From contig NZ_CP011273.1 of NCBI RefSeq assembly GCF_001610895.1, positions 2,356,001 to 2,420,000 of the forward strand: DNA of 64,000 nucleotides, written 5' to 3'. The notes below the pieces were generated by a model. The model did not search any database and was not told the origin of the DNA. It saw only the letters and a program-made list of their open reading frames with translations. Origin of the DNA: Planctomyces sp. SH-PL62. GTDB taxonomy: Bacteria > Planctomycetota > Planctomycetia > Isosphaerales > Isosphaeraceae. Position numbers and translations under genes: made by a program. Shown here in pieces: positions 1 through 9,688 of this stretch (the stretch's first letter is position 1; each line of letters begins with the position of its first letter).

Positions 1-2
1 GG

Positions 3-2354
3 CCGCTCCAGGCCGAGGCCCGGCTCCGCCGCGCGCAGGCCCTGATGCGACTGGAACGGCTCGACGAGGCCGCCGACCTGCTGCGCCCGCTGGCCGCCGA
101 TCCGGCCGAACCGGCGTCGCTCGAAGCCAGCCTGGACGCGGCCCACGTCGACCTCCGTCGCGGCCGGGCCGAGGACGCGCTGAAGGTCCTGGACGCGGCC
201 ATCCCTCGCGCCGGCGAATCGCCGCTGGCGCCGGCCTTGCTCTACCGATCGGCCGAGGCCCTCCGCTCGCTGGGGCGGATCCCCGAGGCCCGCGAAGGGT
301 TCCTCAAGGCCGCCGAAGCCGCCCCGACCGCCTCCTGGGCCGACGACGCCCGGCTCGAAGCCGTGCGCCTGGCCCACCAGGCGGGCGACCACGACGCGGC
401 CCAGAAGCTCGCCGAGGACTTCGCCGCGAAGTTCCCCGACAGCAAGCTCCTCCCCGACGCCCTCCTGATCGAGGCCCGATCGGCGACCGCCGCCAAACGG
501 CCCGAGGCCGCCGTCGCCGCGCTGGAGAAACTCATCGGCGACGGCTCGAAGCCGGTCGAGGCCGCGCCCGAGATCCTCGACGCCGCGCGCTACGAGCTGG
601 CCCTGGCCTACCGCGCCGTCGGCAAGCCCGAGCGGGCCGAGGCGATCCTCGCCACGCTGGCGAAGTCCGGCGGGAAGGGGGCTTCGGCCGACGCGGCGTT
701 CCTGCTGGGCCAGGCCCACCTGGAAGCGGGCCGGTTCGCCGAGGCCGCCGCCGCCTTCGAGAACTCGCTCGAAGCCGCGCCCGACGGCCAGGTCGCCGAC
801 TACGCCCTCGCGTATGAGGCCGCCGCCTACCTCGGGCTCGACCGTCGCGACGACGCCGTCGCGGCCATCGGCCGGCTGTCGGAACGATTCCCCAGGAGCC
901 TCGCGCTCCCCCCGGCGCGGCTGCGGGTGGCCGAGGCGCTCGCCAAGGCCGGCGAGCTGCCGAAGGCCGTCGAACAGTTCCGCCCCCTGGTCGAGTCGGC
1001 CGAATCCGTCCCGGCCGACCTCAAGGAGCGGGCCGAACTCGGGCTGGCCCGCGCCCAGGCGAAGCAAGGAGACGCGGAAGCCGCGACGAAGACCTTCGAC
1101 GCGATCCTCGCGAAAACGACCGACGAGGCCCGAGCCGCCGCGCTCGGCCTCGAACGCGCCGGGGTCCTGGAGACGACGGGCAAGCCGGACGAGGCGATCG
1201 CGGCGTATGAGGCGGTCGAGGCCCGCGCGCCGAAGCTCGACGCGGCCCTGCACGCCGCGCTGGCGCGGGCTCGGCTGCTGGCGAAGGATCACCCCCAGCA
1301 GGCGGCCGATCTCCTGGGCAAGCTCCTGGAAGGAGAAGAGGCCCGCGCCCGGCTCAAGGCGATCGGCCAGCCGATCGACGCCCTGATCGCCGACCGGGGG
1401 TGGGACCTGATCGACGCGGGGAAGATCGACGAGGCCGACGAGGCGTTCGCGGAGTTGCTGCGCGACTTCCCCGACGGCCCGTACGGGGCCGACGCCCGCT
1501 TCAACCTCGCCGAATCGGCCAACGAGCGCAAGGACTTCGCCGAGGTCGTCCGGCTGCTGGCGCCGCTCCTCGAACCCGGATCGCCCGACGCCCCCAGGCT
1601 CCCCGAACGGCTCGCGCCCGACGTCCTCTACCGCCTGGGCCGCACCCGCATCGAACGCGGCGAGTGGGCCGAGGCCGCCGCGACGCTCGACCGCCTGATC
1701 GCCGAGGCCCCCGCGAGCCCCCGAATCCGCGAGGCCCGCTTCCTCCGCGCCGAGGCCGCGCTGCGGCAGGACCAGTTCGAGGCCGCCGAGAAGGCCCTCG
1801 CCGAGCTGATCGCCGCGCCGGCCTCGCCCGACGACCCGCCCGACCTGGTTCGGCTCGCCCGCGAACGTCGAGTGCAGTGCCTGCTCGGCCTGAAGCGATG
1901 GCAGGACGCGCTCGACGAGGCCGACGCCCTGAAGGGGACGATCGCCGAGCCCGCCGCGAAGGACCCGGTCGAGTTCGCCCGCGGTCGGGCCTTGCTCGGC
2001 CTCGGCCGCCTCGACGACGCCCGTGCGGCGTTCCAGGCGGTGATCGACTCGCGCAAGTCCGGCGACCTCGCGGCCCAGGCCCAGCTCATGCGCGGGGAAG
2101 CCTACTTCCACGAGGAGCAGTTCCTCCAGGCGCTCCGGGAGTTCCTCCAGGTGGACATCCTCTACAACAACGCCCCGCGCCGGCAGGCCGCCGCCCTGCT
2201 CGAAGCCGGCAAGGTCTACGAGCGGCTGGCCCGATGGAGCGAGGCCGCCGAAACTTATGAACGCCTGACGATTCGTTTCCCCGAAGACCCCTGCGCGGCC
2301 GAGGCCGGCAAGCGCCGCGAGGCCGTCCTGGCCGAGCACGGGGCGAAGCCATGA
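3..2354 (+). CDS. TPR-repeat protein, 5' end outside the window
   Basis: The reading frame is open from base 3, and the residues before the first ATG (base 45) already read like a TPR helix, so the true start probably lies upstream of the window. About 783 residues are visible. They are almost entirely degenerate tetratricopeptide repeats: Ala/Leu/Glu-rich helix pairs ending in patterns such as EAxxxFxxxL. Segments like LPDALLIEARSATAAKRPEA and GPYGADARFNLAESANERKD show the repeat well. No membrane segment or enzyme motif is seen in this part. TPR scaffolds mediate protein-protein contacts, and the partner cannot be read from the sequence. The next genes on the same strand are an ExbB-like protein and a membrane-anchored repeat protein, so a role in an envelope complex is possible, but that is inference. 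Confidence 0.85.
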   Translation, partial: PLQAEARLRRAQALMRLERLDEAADLLRPLAADPAEPASLEASLDAAHVDLRRGRAEDALKVLDAAIPRAGESPLAPALLYRSAEALRSLGRIPEAREGFLKAAEAAPTASWADDARLEAVRLAHQAGDHDAAQKLAEDFAAKFPDSKLLPDALLIEARSATAAKRPEAAVAALEKLIGDGSKPVEAAPEILDAARYELALAYRAVGKPERAEAILATLAKSGGKGASADAAFLLGQAHLEAGRFAEAAAAFENSLEAAPDGQVADYALAYEAAAYLGLDRRDDAVAAIGRLSERFPRSLALPPARLRVAEALAKAGELPKAVEQFRPLVESAESVPADLKERAELGLARAQAKQGDAEAATKTFDAILAKTTDEARAAALGLERAGVLETTGKPDEAIAAYEAVEARAPKLDAALHAALARARLLAKDHPQQAADLLGKLLEGEEARARLKAIGQPIDALIADRGWDLIDAGKIDEADEAFAELLRDFPDGPYGADARFNLAESANERKDFAEVVRLLAPLLEPGSPDAPRLPERLAPDVLYRLGRTRIERGEWAEAAATLDRLIAEAPASPRIREARFLRAEAALRQDQFEAAEKALAELIAAPASPDDPPDLVRLARERRVQCLLGLKRWQDALDEADALKGTIAEPAAKDPVEFARGRALLGLGRLDDARAAFQAVIDSRKSGDLAAQAQLMRGEAYFHEEQFLQALREFLQVDILYNNAPRRQAAALLEAGKVYERLARWSEAAETYERLTIRFPEDPCAAEAGKRREAVLAEHGAKP

Positions 2355-2445
2355 ACGAGTCGCGACCCGGAACGGAAGCCGAACGCCCGACGAGCGGAGA
2401 GCGACGCGATGACGGGGGAGGACGAGCGACACGGCCGCAATAACG

Positions 2446-2624
2446 AACGGTCTTCCCCCCTCGCGGGGGAAGACAGACCCCGAAGGGGTCAGATGAGGGG
2501 GTGACGAGCCGGGAAGCCGTCGGCATTCGCAGTCCGGCCGCACGAAACGCCGACGGTCTTCGTGCTCGTCACCCCCTCATCCGGCCCTCCGGGCCACCTT
2601 CCCCCGCGAGGGGGGAAGGACGTT
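2446..2624. repeat. Palindromic intergenic repeat, copy 1
   Basis: This is a long imperfect palindrome of about 180 bp. The left arm (from 2451, core cttcccccctcgcgggggaa) is the reverse complement of the right arm (2598-2619). The arms continue inward through an imperfect match that includes atgagggggtgacgag at 2493-2508 and its complement at 2565-2580. An inner short inverted repeat ccgtcggc/gccgacgg lies in the centre. A further C-rich/G-rich half palindrome follows at 2664-2688. Related elements lie at 13249, 35482 and 39381. Confidence 0.85.
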
Positions 2625-2716
2625 ATGGTTCGAACTCGGATTGCCGACGGTCGATGTATTGGCCTTTCCCCGCGAAGGGGAAGGGCGTTGGGAACGACCA
2701 GGGAAGGAGCCCGTTG

Positions 2717-3628
2717 ATGATCGTTGGGAGTCGGAGAGGACCGGCCGTCGCGACGGCCCTGATCGGGATCGTGCTGCTGGCGGCGCCCTCGGCCTTCGGG
2801 GCCGAGCCTCCGAAGCCGGACCTTTCGGTCGACATCCAGCGCCGGATGGCGCGGACGCTGGGCGACGTGCTGGTCTGGTATGAGCGGACGCCGGCGGGCG
2901 AGCGGATGGCCTGGGGAGGGCTCGGGGCGTGCGTGGCGCTCGGCGTCTGCGTGACGCTGGAGCGGGCGGTCCGCCTGCGGCGACGGTCGGTGATCCCGAA
3001 CGACTTCCTCGCCCGGTTCCTGGACCGGCTGCACGAGGGGAGGCTCGACGGCGGCAAGGCGCTCGATTACTGCGAGATGCACCCCAGCCCGGCCGCGCGC
3101 GTCGCCCTGGCCGCGGTGAGGCGATGGGGACGGCCGGCGGTGGACCTGGAACGCGCCGTGGGGCTCGCCCATCGCTGGGAGTCCGAACAGCTCCGGCGCA
3201 ACGTCGGCACGCTGCGGCGGATCACGGCGATGGCGCCGCTCGTCGGCCTGCTCGGCTCGCTGCTCGCCGCCGACCGCCTGATGCGCGAGAACGGCGACGC
3301 GACGCTCGCGCAGGCCCTCCCCGCCCTGGCCGACGCGCTCTCCCCGTTGATCTCCGGCGTGGCCGTGGGGGTCGTCGCGATGGTCCTGTACGACATGCTG
3401 ACGACCCGCGTCGAGCGCCTCGGCGCGGCCCTGGACCGCCTCGGGGCCGAGACGATCGACGCCGTCGCCATGACGACGGTCGTCGCCGCGCCGACCCTGG
3501 CGTCGTACCCGTCCACGCCCCACATCCGGCTGGGCGAGCCGAGCGTCGAACGTCGGCCGATCGTGTCGATCCCGGTGCGCGAGTCGGCCCCCCGACGGCT
3601 CCGCGACGAGCCGTCCCTCGGCGCCTGA
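2717..3628 (+). CDS. MotA/TolQ/ExbB-family proton-channel-like protein
   Basis: The protein has 303 residues when started at the ATG at 2717, which follows a ggaagg/ggag-like ribosome site. The frame is open further upstream, but that part runs through the palindromic repeat and should not be coding. A signal-like or first membrane helix lies at about residues 10-28, then helices at about 60-80, 174-195 and 210-230. The third contains MAPLVGLLGSLLAADRL, which resembles the conserved APLLGLLGT motif of ExbB/TolQ proteins. Members form proton channels that energise outer-membrane or envelope processes, usually with an ExbD/TolR partner. No ExbD-like gene is visible in the window. The next gene encodes a protein with an N-terminal membrane part and a long Pro-rich linker, which could be a functional partner (inference). 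Confidence 0.75.
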   Translation: MIVGSRRGPAVATALIGIVLLAAPSAFGAEPPKPDLSVDIQRRMARTLGDVLVWYERTPAGERMAWGGLGACVALGVCVTLERAVRLRRRSVIPNDFLARFLDRLHEGRLDGGKALDYCEMHPSPAARVALAAVRRWGRPAVDLERAVGLAHRWESEQLRRNVGTLRRITAMAPLVGLLGSLLAADRLMRENGDATLAQALPALADALSPLISGVAVGVVAMVLYDMLTTRVERLGAALDRLGAETIDAVAMTTVVAAPTLASYPSTPHIRLGEPSVERRPIVSIPVRESAPRRLRDEPSLGA

Positions 3629-3727
3629 GGACTTCGAACCGGGGCGTCGGGTGCGGAATCCGACGCTTTCGACTATGCTGAGACGTGGCGGAAGGACGGG
3701 CCCCATCGCGAGGCGAGGCGTGCGACG

Positions 3728-5815
3728 ATGACCGGACTGGACCTGGAATCGTTCCTGCTCCTGCTCAAGGCCGACCTCGGCGCCTGGGCTCTCGTGGCGC
3801 TGGCCTCCCTGATGCTGGCGATCCTGGTCTGGGTGAGCTGGGGCTCGCGGCAGGCGATCCGCAAATGCCTGGCGCTGTCGATCGCGGTGCACGCCGCGCT
3901 CCTGATGGGGGGCAGCAGCGTGCCGGCCGTGATGCGGGCGCTGAACCCCCAGCGGGCCGAGGACGACGGCGAGGAGCACATCCGGCGAATCCGGGTCTCC
4001 CCCGTCCCCGAGCCCGACGCCGCCGGAGCCTCGTCCGACGTCCGCCCCTTCGCCTCGCTGGAAGACGGCCCCGGCCGCGCCCGCCCCGCGCCGGTGGATC
4101 GGCTGGACGAGCCGGTCGCACTGGCGGCCCGGAGGCTCGACGCGACCAGGCCGCCGGTCGATCCCGAGTCGGCCCGGGCGCCCCTGCCGGAGCCGTCCAC
4201 GCCGCCGCCGCTGGAAATCGTCGAGACGACGCCCGCCTCGCCGGCGCTGCCGACGCCCGCCGCTCCCGAGGAGCCGCCGACGCCCCTCGCCACGCCGCTC
4301 CCCGCCGACGCCCCCCCGGAGGCGATCGCGGCGACGGACGACGCCACGCTAAACGCCCCGGAGGCCCCCGCCCCCGAGCCGCCTCCCGAGGCCGAAACCG
4401 CCGCCGCAGTCGACCGGGGGAGCCTCCTCCCGCCCGGCGAAGGTCGGCTCCGATCGGGAAGGCCTCGACCCCGGCCGGGATCGCCCCCGCGCGTCGATCC
4501 GGCGGCGGAGACGCTCGCGCCGCCCCCGCTGGCGATGGCGACGCCCCGGCCCCGCCCGGCTCCCGCGCCCCGGCCCGAGCCCTCTCCGGCCGACCTGGCG
4601 ACGCCCCGCGGGCCGATCACCGAGGTCCCGAGGATCTACCGATCGCGGCTGGACGTCGATCGCTCGGCGAGGGCGGAGCGGTCGGGCGCCAGCACGGCCA
4701 GCGAGCAGGCCGTGGAGCGCGCCCTCGACTGGCTCTCCCGGCACCAGGACGCGGACGGCCGCTGGGACGGCGGCACGGCCCGCTACGCCGACGGCGAGGT
4801 CGTCTCCGGCGACGACGACTTCACCGTCCACTGCCCCGCGGGCCAGACCTGCTTCGGCGAGTGCGCCTACTGGGAGGCCGACACCGGCCTGACCGCGCTC
4901 GCCCTGCTGACCTTCCTGGGGGCCGGCTACACCCACGAGGAGGGGAAGTACGCCACCACCGTCTCGCGGGGCCTGGGCTTCCTGCTCCGCCAGCAGAAGC
5001 CCGACGGCGACCTCCGCGGCGTCAGCAAGACCGTCGGCATGTACTGCCACGCCATGGCCACGCTCGCGCTTTGCGAGGCTTACGCCCTCTCGCTCGACGA
5101 CCGCTTGCGCTCCGGCGCCGAGCGGGCCGTCGGCTTCCTGGGCCGCTCCCGCGCCCGCGACGGCCTCTCCTGGCGGTACGCCCCCGGCGCCCCGATCGGC
5201 GACACCAGCATCCTCGGCTGGATCGTCATGGCCTTGAAGTCGGCCCGCGAAATCGGCGTCCCGATCGCCGACCAGGCGTCGCTGGAGCAGGGGGCCGTCG
5301 CCTGGCTGGAGCGGGTGGCCGACGGCGACGCCAAGGGCCTGGCCAAGTACCAGCCCTGGGAGGACGTCACCCCGACCATGACCGCCGAGGCCTGGGCCTG
5401 CCGCCAGTTCCTCGGCGTCGGCGGCCCCGGCCCCGCCAGCTCCGAGGCCGCCGCCTTCCTCCTCAAGCACGACTCCGACAAGGGGAAGACGAACGTTTAC
5501 TACTGGTACTACGCCACCCTCGCCATGTACCAGCACGGCGGCCGTCCCTGGGCCGAATGGAACAACCGCCTGCGCGACCGCCTCGTCGGCCTCCAGCGCC
5601 AGACCGGCCACCAGGCCGGGAGCTGGGACCCCGACGACAGCGTCTACGGCGCGCGCGGGGGCCGCATCTACAGCACGACCCTCGCCGCCCTCAGCCTGGA
5701 AGTCTACTACCGCTACCTCCGCCTCTACGACGAACCGAGCCTCCCCGAAGACCACGACGACGATCCGCTCGAAAACCTCCCGGCCCTCGATTCGCCCGGC
5801 GAGCCCACGCGCTGA
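3728..5815 (+). CDS. Membrane-anchored prenyltransferase/squalene-cyclase-like repeat protein
   Basis: The protein has 695 residues. Two hydrophobic segments (about residues 19-40 and 48-67) are followed by a very Pro/Ala-rich, presumably extended linker (about 90-300) and then a helical repeat domain (about 320-680). That domain carries QW-like motifs such as WLSRHQDADGRWDG and FLLRQQKPDGDLRG, the signature of the alpha/alpha-barrel found in squalene cyclases and protein prenyltransferases. Planctomycetes have many such proteins of unknown function. The DXDD-type catalytic motif of true squalene-hopene cyclases is not obvious, so a cyclase role is not supported. The gene lies 99 bases after the ExbB-like gene on the same strand, and its layout (membrane anchor, Pro-rich spanner, folded domain) recalls TonB-like transducers. 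That analogy is inference. Confidence 0.7.
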   Translation: MTGLDLESFLLLLKADLGAWALVALASLMLAILVWVSWGSRQAIRKCLALSIAVHAALLMGGSSVPAVMRALNPQRAEDDGEEHIRRIRVSPVPEPDAAGASSDVRPFASLEDGPGRARPAPVDRLDEPVALAARRLDATRPPVDPESARAPLPEPSTPPPLEIVETTPASPALPTPAAPEEPPTPLATPLPADAPPEAIAATDDATLNAPEAPAPEPPPEAETAAAVDRGSLLPPGEGRLRSGRPRPRPGSPPRVDPAAETLAPPPLAMATPRPRPAPAPRPEPSPADLATPRGPITEVPRIYRSRLDVDRSARAERSGASTASEQAVERALDWLSRHQDADGRWDGGTARYADGEVVSGDDDFTVHCPAGQTCFGECAYWEADTGLTALALLTFLGAGYTHEEGKYATTVSRGLGFLLRQQKPDGDLRGVSKTVGMYCHAMATLALCEAYALSLDDRLRSGAERAVGFLGRSRARDGLSWRYAPGAPIGDTSILGWIVMALKSAREIGVPIADQASLEQGAVAWLERVADGDAKGLAKYQPWEDVTPTMTAEAWACRQFLGVGGPGPASSEAAAFLLKHDSDKGKTNVYYWYYATLAMYQHGGRPWAEWNNRLRDRLVGLQRQTGHQAGSWDPDDSVYGARGGRIYSTTLAALSLEVYYRYLRLYDEPSLPEDHDDDPLENLPALDSPGEPTR

Positions 5816-5845
5816 GCGGGTCGTGAAGCGGCCGCCGCCGATCCC

Positions 5846-6861
5846 ATGAAGAGGTCCACCCCGATGATCCGACAGCGGGTGATTCTGAGGGCGATCGGCG
5901 TCGGCCTGGCCGTCGCGTGGGGGGGCGACGTGGGGGCCGAGGAACCCGCCCCGCGCCCGCACGCGAGCTACGTCGAGGCCATCCCCGACTCGGCCGTCCG
6001 CTTCGAGATGGTCGCGATTCCCGGCGGGACGTTCACGATCGGCAGCCCTCCGGGCGAGCCGGGCCGCGACGACGACGAGGGCCCGCGCCAGCCCGTCGCG
6101 ATCCGCCCGTTCTGGATGGGCAAGCTGGAAGTCACCTGGGACGAGTACAACGAGTTCCGCAGGGGGAAGACCGTCTCGAACCGGACGAACGCCGAGGCCC
6201 TCGCCAAAGACGCCGACGCCGTCACCCGCCCCACGCCCCTTATCCCGATGAAACCTTCGGCTACGGCCGCGACGGCCGTCCGGCGATCGCCGTGAGCCAT
6301 CACGCGGCGATGGAATATTGCTACTGGCTCTCCCGGAAGACCGGCAAGACCTACCGGTTGCCGACCGAAGCCGAATGGGAGTACGCCTGTCGCGCCGGGA
6401 CGGAGACCGCCTACTCGTTCGGCGGCGACCCGGAGAAGCTCAAGGAATACGCCTGGTATTTCGACGACGCCGAGACGCCCATGCCGGTCGGCAAGAAGAA
6501 GCCCAACCCGTGGGGCCTGCACGACATGCACGGCAACGTGGCCGAATGGTGCCTCGACCGCTACGCCGCCGACGCCTACTCCCGGCTCCCTCAGGACCGT
6601 CCGGCCGTCGGTCCCACCCTCCTGCCGAAGGAAGCCCCGTACCCGCACGTCGCCCGGGGCGGCTCCTGGGACGACCCCGCCGCCGACTGCCGCAGCGCCG
6701 CGCGACGGGGCTCCGACCCGAGCTGGAACGAGCTGGACCCGGACGGGAGCATCTGGTGGGTCTGGGACGCCCCCTTCGTGGGCTTCCGCGTCGTGCGGGC
6801 CGTCGAGGAGCAGGAGGACCTCAAGGGCGTGCGCTCCCTGGTCCGGAGACCGGCCGATTGA
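5846..6861 (+). pseudogene. SUMF1/formylglycine-generating-enzyme family protein, frameshifted
   Basis: The gene is split over two frames. The first part (from 5846) gives a signal peptide and MVAIPGGTFTIGSPPGEPG, the usual start of the domain. The second part, in another frame and ending at 6861, gives LPTEAEWEYACRAGT, GLHDMHGNVAEWCLD and RGGSWDDP, all typical of the family. The frames meet at 6236-6240, where adding one C to the run cccc restores a 338-residue protein. The family includes enzymes that convert a sulfatase cysteine to formylglycine, and many secreted planctomycete members of unknown role. No sulfatase gene is adjacent. The intact motifs on both sides argue for a sequencing or assembly error, or a very recent mutation. 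Confidence 0.8.
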
Positions 6862-6884
6862 ATGGCAAGCCCCCGAACCTCGTC

Positions 6885-8279
6885 CTACTCCTCGAGATGG
6901 GCGAACAGGTTGTTCAGGCCCCTGGCCAGGGTCGGGTGGGAGAACATGTCGTCCCGCAGCCGCTGGTAGGGGAGGCCGCCCATCATCGCCAGTTGCACCA
7001 TCGACATGATCTCCCCGCCCTCGACGGCGAGGGCCGTACAGCCCAGGATGAGGTCCGTCTCGGCGTCGACCACGGCCTTGAGGATGCCGCGAGACTCGCC
7101 GATTTCAAGGGCTCGCGCCACCTGGCTCATCGGCAGACGCGCGATTCGCACCCGACGTCCGCGCTCGCGCGCCTCCTTCTCGGTCAGCCCGACGCGGCCG
7201 AACTGGGGATCGGTGAACACGGTGAACGGCACCAGACGCCCGGCGGTCGTGCGGCCGGCGTCGTGGAGGAGGTTCTCCCGAAGGATCTGATTATCGTTGT
7301 GCGAGACGTGGGTGAAGGCCGGGCCGCCGTTCACGTCGCCGAGGGCGTAGACCCCGGGTACGTTGGTCTCCAGCCGAACGTCGACCGGGATGAAGCCCCG
7401 GTCATCCGTCCGCACTCCGGCCGCCGTCAGGTTCAAGGACTCCGTATTCGGCGTCCGACCGGTGGCGACCATCAGGTGCGAGGCCGTCAACTCGCGGCTT
7501 CGCCCATCCACTTCCACGGTCAGGCGTATCTCCTGAGCGCTCCCCGCGACCCGCGTGGCCTTCGCGTCCAGGATGACCTCGACGCCATCCTCGCGGAGGA
7601 TCTCGGCGAGCGCCTCGGCCATGTCGGGATCTTCCCTGCGGAGCAGTTGCCCGCCCTTCTGGACGAGCGTCACGCGGCTGCCGAAGCGGCGGAACATCTG
7701 GGCGAACTCGACCCCGATATACCCGCCGCCGAGGACCAGCAAGTGGTCCGGGGTGGCCTCGAGCCCGAGGATCCTGGTGGAGTCGAGCCAGGGCGCGGAG
7801 TCCAGTCCGGGGATCTCCGGGCGCGCCGGGCGGCAACCGACGTCGATGACGACCAGCTCGCCGGAAAGCTCGCGGACGCCGCCGCCGTTCAGCTCGACCC
7901 GGACGGTGCGCGGGCCGGTGAACCAGCCTTCCCCGCGGATCAATTCCACCCCCTCCGCTTCTTCGAGCTGTCGCTCGCTCCCGGCGCTGAACTCCTCGAC
8001 GATGGCACCCGTGCGGGCGCGGACCTCCTGGAGCCGCACGGCGACGGGCCCGGTGTGGACGCCGAAGTCGCGCGCCCGACGGGCCAGGTGGGCGACCCGG
8101 GCGCTGGCCGCCATCGTCTTGGTCGGCGTGCAGCCGACGTTGACGCAGGTCCCGCCGATCTTGCCCTTTTCGATCAGGGCGACCCGTCGGCCCGCCCTGG
8201 CGAGCGACCGAGAAAGAGGGTTGTTCGCCTGTCCGGCGCCGAGCAGGACCGCGTCGAATTTTTCCGGCCGATCTGCCAT
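6885..8279 (-). CDS. Mercuric-reductase-like FAD/NAD(P) disulfide oxidoreductase
   Basis: The protein has 464 residues from the ATG at 8279, which is preceded by aggag nine bases upstream. A longer frame exists but its extra residues look non-coding. An FAD-binding fold lies near the N-terminus (VLLGAGQANNPLS), followed by the redox-active pair in GGTCVNVGCTPTK. A second dinucleotide fold (LVLGGGYIGVEFAQ) lies mid-protein, and the dimerisation domain ends with SHPTLARGLNNLF. This is the class I pyridine nucleotide disulfide oxidoreductase layout. The protein lacks the N-terminal HMA domain and the C-terminal Cys-Cys pair of true mercuric reductases, so mercury reduction is unlikely. The first glycine motif reads GAGQAN rather than GxGxxG, as in many mercuric-reductase-like proteins. 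The physiological substrate is unknown. Confidence 0.85.
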   Translation of the reverse strand: MADRPEKFDAVLLGAGQANNPLSRSLARAGRRVALIEKGKIGGTCVNVGCTPTKTMAASARVAHLARRARDFGVHTGPVAVRLQEVRARTGAIVEEFSAGSERQLEEAEGVELIRGEGWFTGPRTVRVELNGGGVRELSGELVVIDVGCRPARPEIPGLDSAPWLDSTRILGLEATPDHLLVLGGGYIGVEFAQMFRRFGSRVTLVQKGGQLLRREDPDMAEALAEILREDGVEVILDAKATRVAGSAQEIRLTVEVDGRSRELTASHLMVATGRTPNTESLNLTAAGVRTDDRGFIPVDVRLETNVPGVYALGDVNGGPAFTHVSHNDNQILRENLLHDAGRTTAGRLVPFTVFTDPQFGRVGLTEKEARERGRRVRIARLPMSQVARALEIGESRGILKAVVDAETDLILGCTALAVEGGEIMSMVQLAMMGGLPYQRLRDDMFSHPTLARGLNNLFAHLEE

Positions 8280-8460
8280 CGAAAACTGCTCCTGCATGAT
8301 GCCGTGTTTTCCAGGATGGCGAGATAAGCGAGAACGATGCCGCCGGCTCGAACGGCCGTCGAGATTCTGGGAGCCTGTCGCAGCGACGCGCCGCCCGCGA
8401 AAGCTCGGGAGGCCCGTGGAGCAACCCTCGACGGGGCGATTCCGGCTCTCGGACACAGTC

Positions 8461-9681
8461 CTACTCGTGCCGGAGCGCATCGATGGGGTTGAGCAGCGAC
8501 GCCTTGACGGCGGGGACGAGGCCGAAGACGACGCCGGTGAGGGTGGAGACGCCGAAGCCCAGGGCCACGGCCCAGAGGGGGATGACGACGTCGACCATCC
8601 GGGGATGGAGGCTCGCCAGGGCGCATAGGCCGTAGCCCAGGGCGACGCCCGCCGAGCCCCCCAGGAGGCTGAGCGAGACGGCCTCGGTGAGGAATTGGAG
8701 GCAGATGTCCCGCCTGCGCGCGCCGACGGCCTTCCGCAGGCCGATCTCGCGGGTGCGCTCGGTGACGCTCACCAGCATGACGTTCATCACGCCGATGCCG
8801 CCGACCAGCAGCGACACGCCGACGATCCCGGCGAGCACGGCGGTCGCCACCAGGCTCATGCTGTTGAAGGCGTCCAGGATCTCGTCCTGGGTCATAATCT
8901 TGAAGTCGTTCGGCTGATACGCGTCCAGCCGGTGCCGGCGCCGCAGCAGGTTGATGATCTGGGCGCGGGCCTCCGGGACCGCCTCTTCCGAGACCGCCTG
9001 CGCCGTGGCCGCCATCCGCCGGAGCTGGGCGGGGTACATCTTCAGCGCCGTGGTGTAGGGGACCAGGATCAGCTCGTCCTGGCTGTTGCCGAGGAAGCTC
9101 CCCTTCTCGGACAGGACGCCGACGACCGAGAACCGACGGCCCGCGATCAGGAGCGTGCGGCCGACGGGGTCGTCGCCGAGCTCGAGCTTGCGGACCACCT
9201 CGCGGCCGAGCATGCAGACGGCCCGGCGCTCCTCGACGTCGACCACCGAGAACGGCCGCCCCGCCGCCACGTCGAAGTTGCGGATCGCCAGGTAGTCGGC
9301 CGACACCCCCTCGAGCGCCGCCCGAAGCTCGTCGCGACCGGCCTGGACCAGCACCGCGTCCGACCGCACCAGCGGCGAGAGCCGCCGCAGCGCCGGGCAG
9401 TTCTCCTGGATCGCCGCGAGGTCGCGCTCGTCCATCGCGATCCGCCCCAACCGACGCCCCGCCTCGCCCCCCGGCCGCTCGGGCCAGACCCACATCGCGT
9501 TCGTCCCCAGCCCCTGGAGGAACTCCGAGACGTACCGCGTGAAGCCCTGCACCACCCCCACCACCGTCAGCGTCGACGTCACCGCGATCACGATCCCCAG
9601 CACCGTCAGCATCGACCGCAGCCGATGCGCCCAGATCTGCTCGAACGCGTTCCCGATGTTCGCCAGCGCGATCCGCATCAA
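8461..9681 (-). CDS. MacB/FtsX-type ABC transporter permease
   Basis: The protein has 406 residues. One N-terminal membrane helix (about 20-42, MLTVLGIVIAVTSTLTVVGV) is followed by a large extracytoplasmic domain of MacB_PCD type (about 45-260), then three C-terminal helices (about 285-400) with the FtsX segment VSVTERTREIGLRKAVGARR. This is the standard topology of MacB/LolC-like permeases without a fused ATPase. The gene is the last of an operon-like run on the minus strand: membrane protein, adaptor, ATPase, Uma2-like gene, permease. With the adaptor and ATPase it should form a tripartite exporter, substrate unknown (lipid, peptide or antibiotic are typical). A Uma2-family gene separates it from its ATPase. 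Confidence 0.9.
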   Translation of the reverse strand: MMRIALANIGNAFEQIWAHRLRSMLTVLGIVIAVTSTLTVVGVVQGFTRYVSEFLQGLGTNAMWVWPERPGGEAGRRLGRIAMDERDLAAIQENCPALRRLSPLVRSDAVLVQAGRDELRAALEGVSADYLAIRNFDVAAGRPFSVVDVEERRAVCMLGREVVRKLELGDDPVGRTLLIAGRRFSVVGVLSEKGSFLGNSQDELILVPYTTALKMYPAQLRRMAATAQAVSEEAVPEARAQIINLLRRRHRLDAYQPNDFKIMTQDEILDAFNSMSLVATAVLAGIVGVSLLVGGIGVMNVMLVSVTERTREIGLRKAVGARRRDICLQFLTEAVSLSLLGGSAGVALGYGLCALASLHPRMVDVVIPLWAVALGFGVSTLTGVVFGLVPAVKASLLNPIDALRHE

Positions 9682-9688
9682 CAGCCCC

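Noticed and set aside
2501-2716. N-terminal extension of the ExbB-like protein by 72 codons
   Set aside because: The extension lies inside the palindromic repeat; the ATG at 2717 has its own ribosome site and begins a signal-like helix.
6318-8327. 669-codon plus-strand frame over the end of the SUMF1-like gene and the oxidoreductase
   Set aside because: It runs in a shifted frame over one gene and antisense over the next; both of those have clear family motifs.
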